62,821 bases of DNA from Pseudopedobacter saltans (GCA_003241175.1 QFOI01000001.1:1-62821); one strand, 5' to 3'. Counted from the stretch's first letter, positions 44,373-53,647 are shown. Notes: a model not told the origin generated them from the letters alone. Numbers and translations: made by a program.

Positions 44373-44455
44373 GGGCAGGTTCCAGAGCGGCCAAATGGGG
44401 CGGACTGTAAATCCGCTGTCTTTCGACTTCAGTGGTTCGAATCCACTCCTGCCCA
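44373..44455 (+). tRNA. tRNA-Tyr (anticodon GTA)
   Basis: An 83-base class II tRNA: acceptor GGGCAGG/CCTGCCC, anticodon loop CTGTAAA (GTA), a long variable arm and T-loop GGTTCGAATCC. CCA is not encoded. Confidence 0.95.
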
Positions 44456-44520
44456 CGGAATCAGGTTGGCGATTTGGAAACATGGTTTAACTGTTGTTTC
44501 TGGATTTCAAAATGAAACAT

Positions 44521-44593
44521 GCGGAAGTAGCTCAACTGGTAGAGCGATAGCCTTCCAAGCTATAGGTTGCGGGTTCGATCCTCGTCTTCCGCT
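44521..44593 (+). tRNA. tRNA-Gly (anticodon TCC)
   Basis: A 73-base cloverleaf: acceptor GCGGAAG/CTTCCGC, anticodon stem ATAGC/GCTAT around loop CTTCCAA (TCC), T-arm GGGTTCGATCC. CCA is not encoded. Confidence 0.95.
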
Positions 44594-44648
44594 CATTGTA
44601 AATAGCATGTGTCAGTTTTGATTGATAAGATTCTCACAATGCGACTCT

Positions 44649-44720
<72 letters not shown>

Positions 44721-44734
44721 CTGATAAAAAAACT

Positions 44735-44763
44735 AAGACTTATAGCTGAAAAGCTTAAGTCTT
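44735..44763 (+). other. GAAA-tetraloop hairpin between tRNA-Thr and tuf
   Basis: AAGACTT (44735-44741) pairs with AAGTCTT (44757-44763), continuing inward as A-AGCT/AGCT-T with one bulged T, capped by GAAA. It has no U tract, so it looks like a processing or leader structure separating the tRNA part from tuf mRNA rather than a terminator. Confidence 0.45.
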
Positions 44764-44849
44764 AAACAACTTTAAAATTTTTTTAAGGTCTGTGGTCGGT
44801 GGGACTGTGGACCATTAATTGTTAAAAACCACAACAAAAACCGATAAAA

Positions 44850-46037
44850 ATGGCAAAAGAGACCTTTAAGAGGGATAAACCCCATGTAAACATTGGTACT
44901 ATTGGTCACGTTGACCATGGTAAAACAACTCTTACCGCAGCTATCACAAGTATCCTTTCTCAAAAAGGACTTGCTCAAGCGCGTAAGTATGATGATATTG
45001 ATGGTGCACCAGAAGAAAAAGAACGTGGTATCACTATCAATACTGCACACGTAGAATACGAAACGGCTAATCGCCACTATGCGCACGTTGACTGTCCAGG
45101 TCACGCTGACTATGTTAAAAACATGATCACTGGTGCTGCACAGATGGATGGTGCTATCCTTGTAGTTGCGTCTACAGATGGTCCAATGCCTCAAACTCGC
45201 GAACACATCCTTTTGGCAAAACAGGTAGGTGTACCTCGTATTGTCGTTTTCATGAATAAAGTTGACTTGGTTGACGATCCTGAATTGTTAGACCTAGTTG
45301 AAATGGAAATACGTGAATTGTTGACTTCTTACGGTTTTGATGGTGACAACACACCAATCATCCGTGGTTCTGCATCTGGCGCTTTGGCTGGTGAAGAAAA
45401 ATGGGTTGGCGCTATCGACGAATTGATGGCTGCAGTTGACGAATACATTCCGTTACCTCCAAGAGCTATTGACTTACCATTCTTGATGCCAGTTGAAGAT
45501 ATCTTCACTATCACTGGACGTGGTACAGTAGCAACAGGTCGTATCGAACGTGGTATCATCAAAGTTGGTGAACCAGTTGAAATCGTTGGATTGATCGAAA
45601 AACCATTGCAATCAACTTGTACTGGTGTTGAAATGTTCAAAAAATTGTTGGATGAAGGTGAAGCTGGTGACAACGCTGGTATCCTATTGCGTGGTATTGA
45701 AAAGAAAGATATCAAACGTGGTATGGTTATCTGTAAACCAAAATCAATCACTCCACACACTGAGTTCAAATGCGAAGTTTACGTATTGAGCAAAGAAGAA
45801 GGTGGACGTCACACTCCATTCTTTAACAAATACCGTCCTCAGTTCTATTTCCGTACTACTGACGTAACTGGTGAAGTTATCCTTCCAGAAGGTACTGAAA
45901 TGGTTATGCCTGGTGATAATGTTACATTGACTGTTAAGTTGATCACTAACATCGCTATGGAAAAAGGTCTTAAATTCGCGATTCGTGAAGGTGGACGTAC
46001 TGTAGGTGCTGGTCAGGTTACTGAAATCATCAAATAG
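44850..46037 (+). CDS. tuf: translation elongation factor Tu
   Basis: A 395-residue GTPase that delivers aminoacyl-tRNA to the ribosome. G1 is GHVDHGKT (19-26), the switch I region is RGITINTAHVEYE, G3 is DCPGHADY and G4 is NKVD; domains 2 and 3 follow and the C-terminus is GAGQVTEIIK. Codon use is very uniform, as in highly expressed genes. It is co-transcribed with the four upstream tRNAs, and a terminator separates it from tRNA-Trp, secE and nusG. Confidence 0.98.
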   Translation: MAKETFKRDKPHVNIGTIGHVDHGKTTLTAAITSILSQKGLAQARKYDDIDGAPEEKERGITINTAHVEYETANRHYAHVDCPGHADYVKNMITGAAQMDGAILVVASTDGPMPQTREHILLAKQVGVPRIVVFMNKVDLVDDPELLDLVEMEIRELLTSYGFDGDNTPIIRGSASGALAGEEKWVGAIDELMAAVDEYIPLPPRAIDLPFLMPVEDIFTITGRGTVATGRIERGIIKVGEPVEIVGLIEKPLQSTCTGVEMFKKLLDEGEAGDNAGILLRGIEKKDIKRGMVICKPKSITPHTEFKCEVYVLSKEEGGRHTPFFNKYRPQFYFRTTDVTGEVILPEGTEMVMPGDNVTLTVKLITNIAMEKGLKFAIREGGRTVGAGQVTEIIK

Positions 46038-46061
46038 TTTAATAATTATTTGAAAAAATAT

Positions 46062-46107
46062 AAACCATTAGCTTAGTTGCTAATACCAATTGGCTAATGG
46101 TTTTTTT
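46062..46107 (+). terminator. terminator-like hairpin after tuf
   Basis: AAACCATTAGC (46062-46072) pairs with GCTAATGGTTT (46093-46103), with an inner TTAG/CTAA helix, and a seven-T run (46101-46107) that ends exactly at the first base of tRNA-Trp. Confidence 0.8.
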
Positions 46108-46178
46108 ACGGGAATAGTTCAATGGTAGAATAGAGGTCTCCAAAACCTTTGATCAGGGTTCGAATCCTTGTTCCCGTG
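46108..46178 (+). tRNA. tRNA-Trp (anticodon CCA)
   Basis: A 71-base cloverleaf: acceptor ACGGGAA/TTCCCGT, anticodon loop CTCCAAA (CCA), T-arm GGGTTCGAATCC, discriminator G. It starts directly after the tuf terminator T run, and the 3' CCA is not encoded. Confidence 0.95.
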
Positions 46179-46264
46179 CTAATGATATCAGCGTCCGTTT
46201 GGGTAGCTGATATTTTTTACTTATACTTGCATACTATTTTTTAAAAGTATCGCTTAATTTTTTT

Positions 46265-46462
46265 ATGAATAAGATTTCGACTTATTTCAAAGAATCATAC
46301 GAAGAATTGCTCAATAGAGTGACTTGGCCAACTTGGTCAGAGTTGCAACAATCTACTGCGATTGTATTGGCAGCCACAGTATTGATTACTGCGATCGTAT
46401 GGTTAATGGATTTCGCTAGTGGTTGGGTTTTGAAATTCATTTATTCATTTTTTAACAAGTAA
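46265..46462 (+). CDS. secE: preprotein translocase subunit SecE
   Basis: A 65-residue single-span SecE: the amphipathic helix FKESYEELLNRVTWPTWSEL is followed by one transmembrane segment at about 36-58. It clamps SecY in the SecYEG channel. This minimal one-span form is the usual size outside Enterobacteria. nusG follows after eight bases. Confidence 0.95.
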   Translation: MNKISTYFKESYEELLNRVTWPTWSELQQSTAIVLAATVLITAIVWLMDFASGWVLKFIYSFFNK

Positions 46463-46470
46463 TATTTCCT

Positions 46471-47085
46471 ATGATAGACGAGGATATACATAACGAAAAC
46501 ATAGACACTCAAGTAGATGATACCAAAGAAGCTACAAGATGGTATGTTTTACGTGTTGTCAGTGGAAAAGAGAGAAAAGTAAAGGAATATCTGGATAAGG
46601 ATGTTACTAGAAATGGTTGGAACACGATCATCAAGCAGTTGTTTCTTCCAATGGAGAAAATCTACAAAGTGCAAAATGGTAAAAAAGTCATGCGCGAAAA
46701 GAATTTCTACCCTGGTTATATCATGATGGAGGTTTCCGAAGGCAAACTTTCTGATACAATTGTTCAGCATATCAGCAATACGACTAACGTCATGCACTTC
46801 TTGACGGATGGTAAGGGAAGCAAAGGAAATATTGTTTCACTTAGAAGGAGTGAAGTAAATAAGATGTTGGGTAATGTGGATGATCTGAACGAACAAGGTG
46901 TTACCATGAGTGAACCATTCATTGTTGGTGAAACGATTAAGATCATCGAAGGACCATTCAACGACTTTAATGGTGTTATCGAAGAAGTTAACGATGAAAA
47001 GAAAAAATTGAAAGTTACTGTGAAGATATTTGGTCGATCAACTCCTGTAGAATTGAACTATGTCCAAGTAGAAAAGATTATCTAA
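46471..47085 (+). CDS. nusG: transcription termination/antitermination factor NusG
   Basis: A 204-residue protein with an acidic N-terminal extension (about 1-22), the NGN domain that binds RNA polymerase (WYVLRVVSGKERKV, FYPGYIMMEV) and the C-terminal KOW domain (about 150-200: GETIKIIEGPFNDFNGVIEE). It couples RNA polymerase to Rho or the ribosome. A strong terminator follows, and the expected rplK-rplA-rplJ-rplL-rpoBC block does not. Confidence 0.96.
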   Translation: MIDEDIHNENIDTQVDDTKEATRWYVLRVVSGKERKVKEYLDKDVTRNGWNTIIKQLFLPMEKIYKVQNGKKVMREKNFYPGYIMMEVSEGKLSDTIVQHISNTTNVMHFLTDGKGSKGNIVSLRRSEVNKMLGNVDDLNEQGVTMSEPFIVGETIKIIEGPFNDFNGVIEEVNDEKKKLKVTVKIFGRSTPVELNYVQVEKII

Positions 47086-47103
47086 TTTTTTTCAAAATAT
47101 TAG

Positions 47104-47135
47104 AAAGCCTCGAAACAATCGTTTCGAGGCTTTTT
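47104..47135 (+). terminator. intrinsic terminator of secE-nusG
   Basis: AAAGCCTCGAAAC (47104-47116) pairs perfectly with GTTTCGAGGCTTT (47121-47133) around AATC, then T to 47135. Confidence 0.92.
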
Positions 47136-47157
47136 CGTATGTGAGATTTTTGTTAGC

Positions 47158-49365
47158 CTATTTATTTAAAATATTGATTGCCTTTTCCAAGACTTCGTCC
47201 TGTCCAGCAGCTACACCTTTTACTGTTGGTTTAACTATCACGTCTGGTACAATGCCAATTCTTTGTGTTGGCGCTCCATTAGGGTAGAATATTCCAAGAC
47301 CACTAAATCTCGTTTTTACGCCACTTGGAAATACGATTTCTGATACATTACCATCCGCACCAGCAGAATTCGAGCCAATAACAAAACTTTTAGGATAGGT
47401 GCGATAAGCCATAGTATGATATTCAGCAGAACTTTGGGTTTTTTCGTTAATAATCAAAGCAATTTTCCCCTTGTATAAATTATATTGACCGACTCCAGTT
47501 TGATATGGTTCTGTAAAATAAAAGCTTCCTGGTGCATCATATCTTGGGACAAGATGTTTTAAAAATGGTTGAGGGTAAGGCAATAAATACCTAGGAAGCT
47601 CATACATTAAATCATCAAGGATATGGTTTCTAAAATCTATCACAATTCCTTTGGCGTTTTTGAACTGTTCAAAGAGGGTAGGAAGTTCATCCTTTCTTAA
47701 TTTACCATGATTAACATATCCAATTTCATTTGTTATCCATTTATAGGATTTATTTGAAATATTTGTTTTATCCTCTTTTGGAATTCCTATATTAGGGTAG
47801 CTGTTGACAGATTTTGTAAGGCTATTATTGTTTCTGATAATTTTAACCACAAGGATACTATCATTTGTTCGAACGATTTTCGTAGCAATATCTCTTAACA
47901 AAGTCCAAGGATTGGATGCCGGTGTATAAGGCCTCCATTTTTTAATAATGGCACTGACCGATTGCCCATTAATTTCCGTAATAATATCGCCTTTCTTCCA
48001 ACCATCTTTTTCTGCCAAATTTTGATTAGAAAAATCAAATACAACAGGTTTCCCCTCAATAAATTCAAGATTTATTGGCAAGTATCTAGCTCCTTCATAA
48101 TTATAAAGCGTAGACGTGTGGTCGTTGACGAATCCGTGGGAATCATGGATCTCACCAGACAATTCGACTAAAAGCAGTTTGTATTCCAATTCATTCTTGG
48201 CATTGATAAATTTGGTTACGTACTTTTTCAAAACCATTTTCCAATCTTGACCAATGATATCTTTATAGGGAAAAAAATATTGAACCATATTCCAATAGCG
48301 ATAAAGGGCTAATAGTCGAAAGCCAGCGTCTGGATAAGCCATGTAATCATATGCTCGTTCATTTGTAAACAATGCATTATTTGTTTCAGATTCCTTTACA
48401 TAATAATTGAAACTAGGAACCCTGTTGCTATTTTTGATGCTCAACAATTGCTTTTGTAATTTCTCCGAAAAATTGGAATGGACAATCCAATCCAAATCTG
48501 TTTTGATTATACTTGTATCTTTTGAAATCGTCGGAGAATTAACATCATTTAATTGTCCCAATGTATCTATGTAATTGTATAAGATAGCATCCTTCTCTGC
48601 TAATGAAGCTTCGAGGACTCGTGGTAATATTCTAAAAAGCTCACCATCCCAATTATATTTTCCACTTGCAATGCTTGGATGATAGTATTTCAAAAATCCC
48701 CATATCAACCCCATTTGGTACAACCTGTTAATTGTATTTGTATCGGTTTTTATTGTCTTGATTGGGGAGCCTATATCAAATTGCATATCATTGTCAGCAG
48801 GAAGGTTCTCTATTATTTCAATTTCGGAAATATCCTTTCCATCAACGGTTATCTTAAGGTTATCAATCCACATCTTACCTTTTCCCAGAAGAATTCCACC
48901 AAAAGCGATTCCCTTCATTTTATTAGAATCCAATGGAAGGGTAATCTTATATTTCGTCCAATCTGTGGTTCCTTTTAAGCCCTGACTGTACATATTATTG
49001 AAAGCAATATTAGGAGTCTCCGCCATCCATAGACCAGCGAAACCCTCTCGCACATTTTCGGTTTTGATATAACCAGAAAGGGTAATGCTATCTCCCTTAA
49101 TCCGCCCAGCCAATGGTTGAAAGACAAGGCCTCCCGAAGGCGTATCTTCCATTAGTGATATGCGCATAGAATAATGACCACTTTTAACAACTTCTGAATC
49201 TAAACTAAGCATTCTTCGATTCGCAAAATGCCAACCAATTGCCGAGTCTTTGATGGTTCTCTCAAAACTTAGATTGTAAATGTCTTTATTCTTAGGTTTA
49301 CAGTTGAAGAGTAAACAAAACAGACTCAAAAGAATAAAGTTTTGGCGTTTATTTCCACAAATCAT
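47158..49365 (-). CDS. S41 family peptidase lipoprotein
   Basis: A 735-residue lipoprotein (signal peptide ending LLFNC, Cys22). An N-terminal beta-sandwich region (about 28-178) resembles a carbohydrate-binding module; a helical part with KYYHP and GFRLLALYRYWNM follows; then a PDZ domain (about 430-515) with GWKKGDIITEINGQSV; and a tail-specific (S41) protease domain with the nucleophile Ser646 in TQSSAEY. It probably degrades peptides at the cell surface or in the periplasm. Lone gene, convergent with nusG and separated from pyrH by a terminator. Confidence 0.87.
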   Translation of the reverse strand: MICGNKRQNFILLSLFCLLFNCKPKNKDIYNLSFERTIKDSAIGWHFANRRMLSLDSEVVKSGHYSMRISLMEDTPSGGLVFQPLAGRIKGDSITLSGYIKTENVREGFAGLWMAETPNIAFNNMYSQGLKGTTDWTKYKITLPLDSNKMKGIAFGGILLGKGKMWIDNLKITVDGKDISEIEIIENLPADNDMQFDIGSPIKTIKTDTNTINRLYQMGLIWGFLKYYHPSIASGKYNWDGELFRILPRVLEASLAEKDAILYNYIDTLGQLNDVNSPTISKDTSIIKTDLDWIVHSNFSEKLQKQLLSIKNSNRVPSFNYYVKESETNNALFTNERAYDYMAYPDAGFRLLALYRYWNMVQYFFPYKDIIGQDWKMVLKKYVTKFINAKNELEYKLLLVELSGEIHDSHGFVNDHTSTLYNYEGARYLPINLEFIEGKPVVFDFSNQNLAEKDGWKKGDIITEINGQSVSAIIKKWRPYTPASNPWTLLRDIATKIVRTNDSILVVKIIRNNNSLTKSVNSYPNIGIPKEDKTNISNKSYKWITNEIGYVNHGKLRKDELPTLFEQFKNAKGIVIDFRNHILDDLMYELPRYLLPYPQPFLKHLVPRYDAPGSFYFTEPYQTGVGQYNLYKGKIALIINEKTQSSAEYHTMAYRTYPKSFVIGSNSAGADGNVSEIVFPSGVKTRFSGLGIFYPNGAPTQRIGIVPDVIVKPTVKGVAAGQDEVLEKAINILNK

Positions 49366-49391
49366 AGATTGGATTTTGTCCTAAATTTATT

Positions 49392-49428
49392 AAAAAAGCC
49401 GTGACCAAACTATTTGATCACGGCTTTT
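49392..49428 (-). terminator. terminator of pyrH
   Basis: AAAAGCCGTGA (49394-49404) pairs with TCACGGCTTTT (49418-49428), extended by CAAA/TTTG inside; on the minus strand six T follow. It lies 21 bases after the pyrH stop. Confidence 0.85.
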
Positions 49429-49449
49429 GAGTTAGAATATTTTTATTCT

Positions 49450-50163
49450 TTAAGAAACGACTGTTCCTACATCCAAACCTTCGATTACTCTTTGAAGATT
49501 ACCAGGTTTGTTCATATCAAATACGATGATAGGAAGATTGTTTTCCATACAAAGTGTAAACGCAGTCATGTCCATCACTTTCAAGTTTTTAGATATACAT
49601 TCTTGATAAGAAATGGAGTCGTATTTAGTTGCTGATGGATCTTTTTCAGGATCGGCGGTATAGATTCCGTCTACTCTTGTTCCCTTCAATATGATGTCGG
49701 CTTTGATCTCTACGGCTCTTAGCGAACCTGCTGTGTCTGTTGTGAAATAAGGATTACCTGTTCCCGCTGCGAAAATAACGACACGTCCTTTCTCCAAGTG
49801 ACGAATGGCACGGCGACGGATATAAGGTTCTGCTACTTGTTCCATCTGGATGGCACTTTGTAGACGTGTGTAAACACCGATTTTTTCCAACATGGCTTGC
49901 ATGGCCATTCCGTTAATCATGGTCGCTAACATCCCCATATAGTCTCCATGTGCACGTTCAATACCACTATCGGCTTCATTCATACCTCGGTAGATATTAC
50001 CGCCACCAACAACTACTGCCACTTGAACACCCAATTCGGTGATACTTTTGATATCTCTAGCGTATTGTTCGATAATCTTTGGATCAAATGGATCTCCAGA
50101 ACCTTTGGCTTGTAAGGATTCGCCGGAAAGTTTCAGAAGGACTCTTTTGTACTTTGGTAGCAT
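49450..50163 (-). CDS. pyrH: uridylate kinase
   Basis: A 237-residue UMP kinase of the amino-acid kinase fold, converting UMP to UDP in pyrimidine synthesis; the bacterial hexamer is regulated by GTP and UTP. Visible are KRVLLKLSGESL at the start, VVVGGGNIYRG, GMLATMINGMA, the nucleotide-binding FAAGTGNPYFTTDTA and KGTRVDGIYTADP. I start at ATG 50163; the frame extends to TTG 50184. It usually lies near frr and tsf, but here neither is adjacent. Confidence 0.96.
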   Translation of the reverse strand: MLPKYKRVLLKLSGESLQAKGSGDPFDPKIIEQYARDIKSITELGVQVAVVVGGGNIYRGMNEADSGIERAHGDYMGMLATMINGMAMQAMLEKIGVYTRLQSAIQMEQVAEPYIRRRAIRHLEKGRVVIFAAGTGNPYFTTDTAGSLRAVEIKADIILKGTRVDGIYTADPEKDPSATKYDSISYQECISKNLKVMDMTAFTLCMENNLPIIVFDMNKPGNLQRVIEGLDVGTVVS

Positions 50164-50228
50164 GATATTGCGAAGTTTATGCAAATAACCTTATTTTTTT
50201 CCAAAAAGACAAACAGAAAGCATAGCTT

Positions 50229-50969
50229 TTAGAAATTGATATAGGTATTCAAAATTATCCCGTTGTTATATTGGAAAACGTTTTGCTTGTCGATTTGTCG
50301 GCCAAATTGTACTGTTTGGTTGAGATAACCACCTTCCAAACGGAATTTTGGACTAAACGTGTAGCCTGCCATCAGACCTACACGGTTTTGATCAAAAACA
50401 TTTTGCCCAACATTGCTACCAAAGCCCAGCATGATCTCGTCGTAGGCTGCCACATACAATCCTTTTTTGCCAATAGGCAAATCAAATCGTGGCATTAAGC
50501 GAAAACGGTTTAAATAGTTCCATCTGGCAGGTTTGTCGTCGTCGATTGTATTGTAAACGGCCAACCATCTTTGTTCCAAACGGAAACGAGTGCTGTATTT
50601 CAGTTTGCCAAAACTGGTATTGAGCACAATCTGTTCGTACATACGATGTTCATCAAAGGTCTTATTGACGGAAGAGAGAAAATATTCGCCATAGTCAAAT
50701 GTTCTAGCCCAAGCGTAGCCGACCTGTGCAGAAACGTCCTTGTTGATTTTGTAAGTCGCACCGACACGCAAAAGACTTTGTTGCCAATTTTGCACAACAT
50801 GTGTACGACGCCATTGGTATTCGAAATGGCCACTCCATTTATCCGAAAACTTTGGTGTTATAGTCGTTGTATACCACCCTATTGTGTTGTGGTCAGAGAT
50901 ACGTTGCCCCATGACGAATGGGTGCTGAAACAGGAAAAATAAGATTGCTAGCGTAAAGACTCTTTTCAT
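50229..50969 (-). CDS. DUF2490 outer-membrane beta-barrel protein
   Basis: A 246-residue secreted protein with a signal peptide to about residue 21 (FVMGQ), then amphipathic beta-strands with many aromatic residues (HFEYQWRRTHVVQNW, FRLEQRWLAVY) and a C-terminal strand ending ILNTYINF. This is the DUF2490 family of Bacteroidota outer-membrane barrels, of unknown function. It is 66 bases upstream of pyrH. Confidence 0.82.
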   Translation of the reverse strand: MKRVFTLAILFFLFQHPFVMGQRISDHNTIGWYTTTITPKFSDKWSGHFEYQWRRTHVVQNWQQSLLRVGATYKINKDVSAQVGYAWARTFDYGEYFLSSVNKTFDEHRMYEQIVLNTSFGKLKYSTRFRLEQRWLAVYNTIDDDKPARWNYLNRFRLMPRFDLPIGKKGLYVAAYDEIMLGFGSNVGQNVFDQNRVGLMAGYTFSPKFRLEGGYLNQTVQFGRQIDKQNVFQYNNGIILNTYINF

Positions 50970-51075
50970 TAATGCGGTTGGTTAAATATTGGTTTGGTGC
51001 AAAGTACTTCAGGTATTTTATTAAACGTGAATACCGTTCATCAATTTTGTAAACTTTTTATAAAAAGGTGCGTCT

Positions 51076-51083
51076 TACATTTG
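51076..51083 (+). promoter_or_regulatory. -7 promoter box (TACATTTG) for the M13 peptidase gene
   Basis: An exact TAnnTTTG match 19 bases before the ATG at 51103; a TTTG at 51046-51049 is too far upstream (26 bases) to be its usual -33 partner. Confidence 0.45.
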
Positions 51084-51102
51084 TAATCAAAAATTTTTTT
51101 AA

Positions 51103-53145
51103 ATGGTCAACAGAAAGATTTCTATGATTGCGGGTACCGCAATGGTTGTAGCTAGTACTGTCTCGACAGTGTCTGCGCAAAAACCAACAAGCAAATCTCC
51201 TGTGCTCAACACCTCTTTTATCAATAAGAGTATCAAGCCTGGAGACAATTTTTTTCGTTATGCAAACGGTAATTGGTATGATACGGCGACGATCTCTCCA
51301 ACGGAAACCGGCGTTGGTTCCTTTTACGACTTGGACAAAAGTGTAAGAGAAAACATCAAAGTCATATTGGAAAGTGCGGAGAAGACAAAAGCTGCAAAAG
51401 GTTCATTTGAACAGTTGGTGGGCGATTTTTACGCATCAGGTATGGATACCATCACCATTAACAAACTGGGCTACACGCCAATCAAACCTATTTTGGCTGA
51501 TTTGGATAAGGTCAATACGATTCCAGAATTGTTGAAATTTATTGCTGTCAGGGAACGCGAAAATGGTACTTCTTTCTTTAGATGGGGTATTGGTGCAGAT
51601 GATAAGAATAGTAGTCAGAATATTGTACAGTTCAGCCAAGGTGGTTTAGGACTTTCCGACAGGGACTATTATTTCAAAACAGATGCACATACATTAGAAA
51701 TTGTCAACGCCTACAAGACATATCTGACTAAACTATTTGTATTGACAGGAACCGACCAAGCTACAGCGACAAAAAATGCTGAACTCATTTTTGATATTGA
51801 AAAACAATTGGCATCCTCTCACCGTACGCGTGTAGAATTACGTAATCCCGAATTGAATTATAACAAAATCGCCATTTCGGAACTGGTAGCTTCAGAACCC
51901 AATATTGGTTGGAAAACCTTATTGAGCGAACTTGGTATTAACAATGAAAAATTTTTGTTGATAGGGCAACCTGCGTATTACAAAAAACTGGATTCCATGT
52001 TGACAACGGTTCCTGTTGCGGATTGGAAAGTATACATGAGGGCTAAAACGATTGCCGGAGCGGCCACTTATTTGAGTTCTGATTTTACGGATGCACAGTT
52101 TGAATACAGCAAAGTCATTTCCGGTCAAGTCAAGCAAAAACCAAGATGGGAAAAAATATATGGTTTGACTAACGGATATCTTGGTGATCCTTTGGGAAAA
52201 CTCTATGTAGACAAATATTTCACACAGACGGCTAAGACTCGTATGGATGAGTTGGTGGCCAACTTGCAAAAATCATTCAGCACAAGAATCAATAAATTGG
52301 ATTGGATGAGCGATTCCACAAAGGCAATTGCTCAAACCAAATTGGCCGCATTCATCAAAAAGATCGGCTATCCGACTAAGTGGAAAGATTATTCCAAAGT
52401 TGTGATCAACCGTAATACTTTCTATGATAACGTGATGTCATCTTCTAAGAATAGCTACAATCGTGAATTGGCAAAACTTGGAAAACCAGTTGACAAGACA
52501 GAATGGGCAATGACTCCACCAACTATAAATGCCTACTATAATCCATCTATCAACGAGATTGTTTTCCCTGCAGGTATATTGCAACCTCCATTCTTCAATC
52601 CACTAGCGGACGATGCGGTTAACTATGGCGGTATCGGTATGGTAATTGGTCACGAGATGACACACGGTTTTGACGATCAAGGTTCCCAATATGACAAAGA
52701 AGGAAATCTGAAAAACTGGTGGGGCGCTGGCGACAAATCCAAATTTGATGAAAAAGTAAAACAAGTAATCGCACAGTACAATTCGTTTACAGTATTGGAT
52801 TCCTTACATGTAAATGGTGCATTGACAGTAGGTGAAAACATGGCGGATATTGGCGGTATTGCTATTGCTTACGACGCTTTCAAATTAACCAAACAAGGAC
52901 AAGGAAATACGAAAATCGATGGATTGACACCGGACCAACGTTTCTTCCTTTCGTTCTCACAAATCTGGCGTATCAAGTTAAAAGAAGCGACGGTTCGTCG
53001 TCTTATTGATCTAGATCCACACTCTCCAGCAGAATGGCGTGTGAATGGTCCGTTGATGAACTTCACACCTTTTTACAACGCATTTGATGTCAAACCCGGC
53101 GAGAAAATGTACAAACCAGAAGCTGAAAGAATCAAGATCTGGTAA
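51103..53145 (+). CDS. M13 family (neprilysin/PepO-like) zinc endopeptidase
   Basis: A 680-residue secreted metallopeptidase. The signal peptide ends near STVSAQ (26). The M13_N helical domain (about 45-430) precedes the catalytic domain with HEMTH (517-521: zinc ligands His517 and His521, base Glu518), third ligand Glu578 in GENMADIGG, the substrate-binding NAYY (477-480) and the C-terminal CxxW-like end replaced by AERIKIW. PepO enzymes cleave oligopeptides in the periplasm. Length matches the family. Confidence 0.95.
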   Translation: MVNRKISMIAGTAMVVASTVSTVSAQKPTSKSPVLNTSFINKSIKPGDNFFRYANGNWYDTATISPTETGVGSFYDLDKSVRENIKVILESAEKTKAAKGSFEQLVGDFYASGMDTITINKLGYTPIKPILADLDKVNTIPELLKFIAVRERENGTSFFRWGIGADDKNSSQNIVQFSQGGLGLSDRDYYFKTDAHTLEIVNAYKTYLTKLFVLTGTDQATATKNAELIFDIEKQLASSHRTRVELRNPELNYNKIAISELVASEPNIGWKTLLSELGINNEKFLLIGQPAYYKKLDSMLTTVPVADWKVYMRAKTIAGAATYLSSDFTDAQFEYSKVISGQVKQKPRWEKIYGLTNGYLGDPLGKLYVDKYFTQTAKTRMDELVANLQKSFSTRINKLDWMSDSTKAIAQTKLAAFIKKIGYPTKWKDYSKVVINRNTFYDNVMSSSKNSYNRELAKLGKPVDKTEWAMTPPTINAYYNPSINEIVFPAGILQPPFFNPLADDAVNYGGIGMVIGHEMTHGFDDQGSQYDKEGNLKNWWGAGDKSKFDEKVKQVIAQYNSFTVLDSLHVNGALTVGENMADIGGIAIAYDAFKLTKQGQGNTKIDGLTPDQRFFLSFSQIWRIKLKEATVRRLIDLDPHSPAEWRVNGPLMNFTPFYNAFDVKPGEKMYKPEAERIKIW

Positions 53146-53175
53146 TTTGTAGATATCTTTTGATAATACGAAAGA

Positions 53176-53215
53176 CAAAACGTCACACGATCAAGTGTGA
53201 CGTTTTGCGTTTTTT
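53176..53215 (+). terminator. intrinsic terminator of the M13 peptidase gene
   Basis: CAAAACGTCACAC (53176-53188) pairs perfectly with GTGTGACGTTTTG (53195-53207), followed by CG and six T. Confidence 0.85.
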
Positions 53216-53231
53216 ACTTCAGCTGTTGTTA

Positions 53232-53642
53232 CTACTGTTTTCCCTCATTGTTTTCCTCTGCGTTGAGGTTGTCTCTTGTATTTTTCTGAACTGTGATAGC
53301 ACCGAAAAGAGCCAGTAAAAATGCAAAAGCATAGAACCCTTTTTCACTTGGAAAAAGGGTCGCATTCCATAATCCAATAACCAATAGTACAATAGAAAGA
53401 ATCGTGCAGAACCAACAAATACCGTAGTAGATGTCTGTTACTTTGATGCCCTCTAGTTTGTCTCTTACGCTCTTTTGCAGGGAGATGACGGCAAATAATC
53501 CAAACATCAATACCGTGAAATAATAACCTTTTTCGTTAAGCTGCATTTCTGCTCTCCAAAGTCCGATAAGATAACCTATGATCCCGGCGCCCATAGCGAC
53601 CCAAGATGCGCCGACAAATGCGGCAGATGTTTTTTGTGACAT
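53232..53642 (-). CDS. YiaA/YiaB-type inner-membrane protein
   Basis: A 136-residue protein with four transmembrane helices arranged as two YiaAB modules (about 8-58 and 73-122), each having an ALW or GLW loop and the EKGYYF/EKGFYA repeat followed by a basic QKSVRD/QKNTRD end. Function unknown; family members are linked to cell-envelope stress. It starts five bases after the stop of the DUF2459 gene, forming a tight pair. Confidence 0.85.
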   Translation of the reverse strand: MSQKTSAAFVGASWVAMGAGIIGYLIGLWRAEMQLNEKGYYFTVLMFGLFAVISLQKSVRDKLEGIKVTDIYYGICWFCTILSIVLLVIGLWNATLFPSEKGFYAFAFLLALFGAITVQKNTRDNLNAEENNEGKQ

Positions 53643-53647
53643 GTTTT

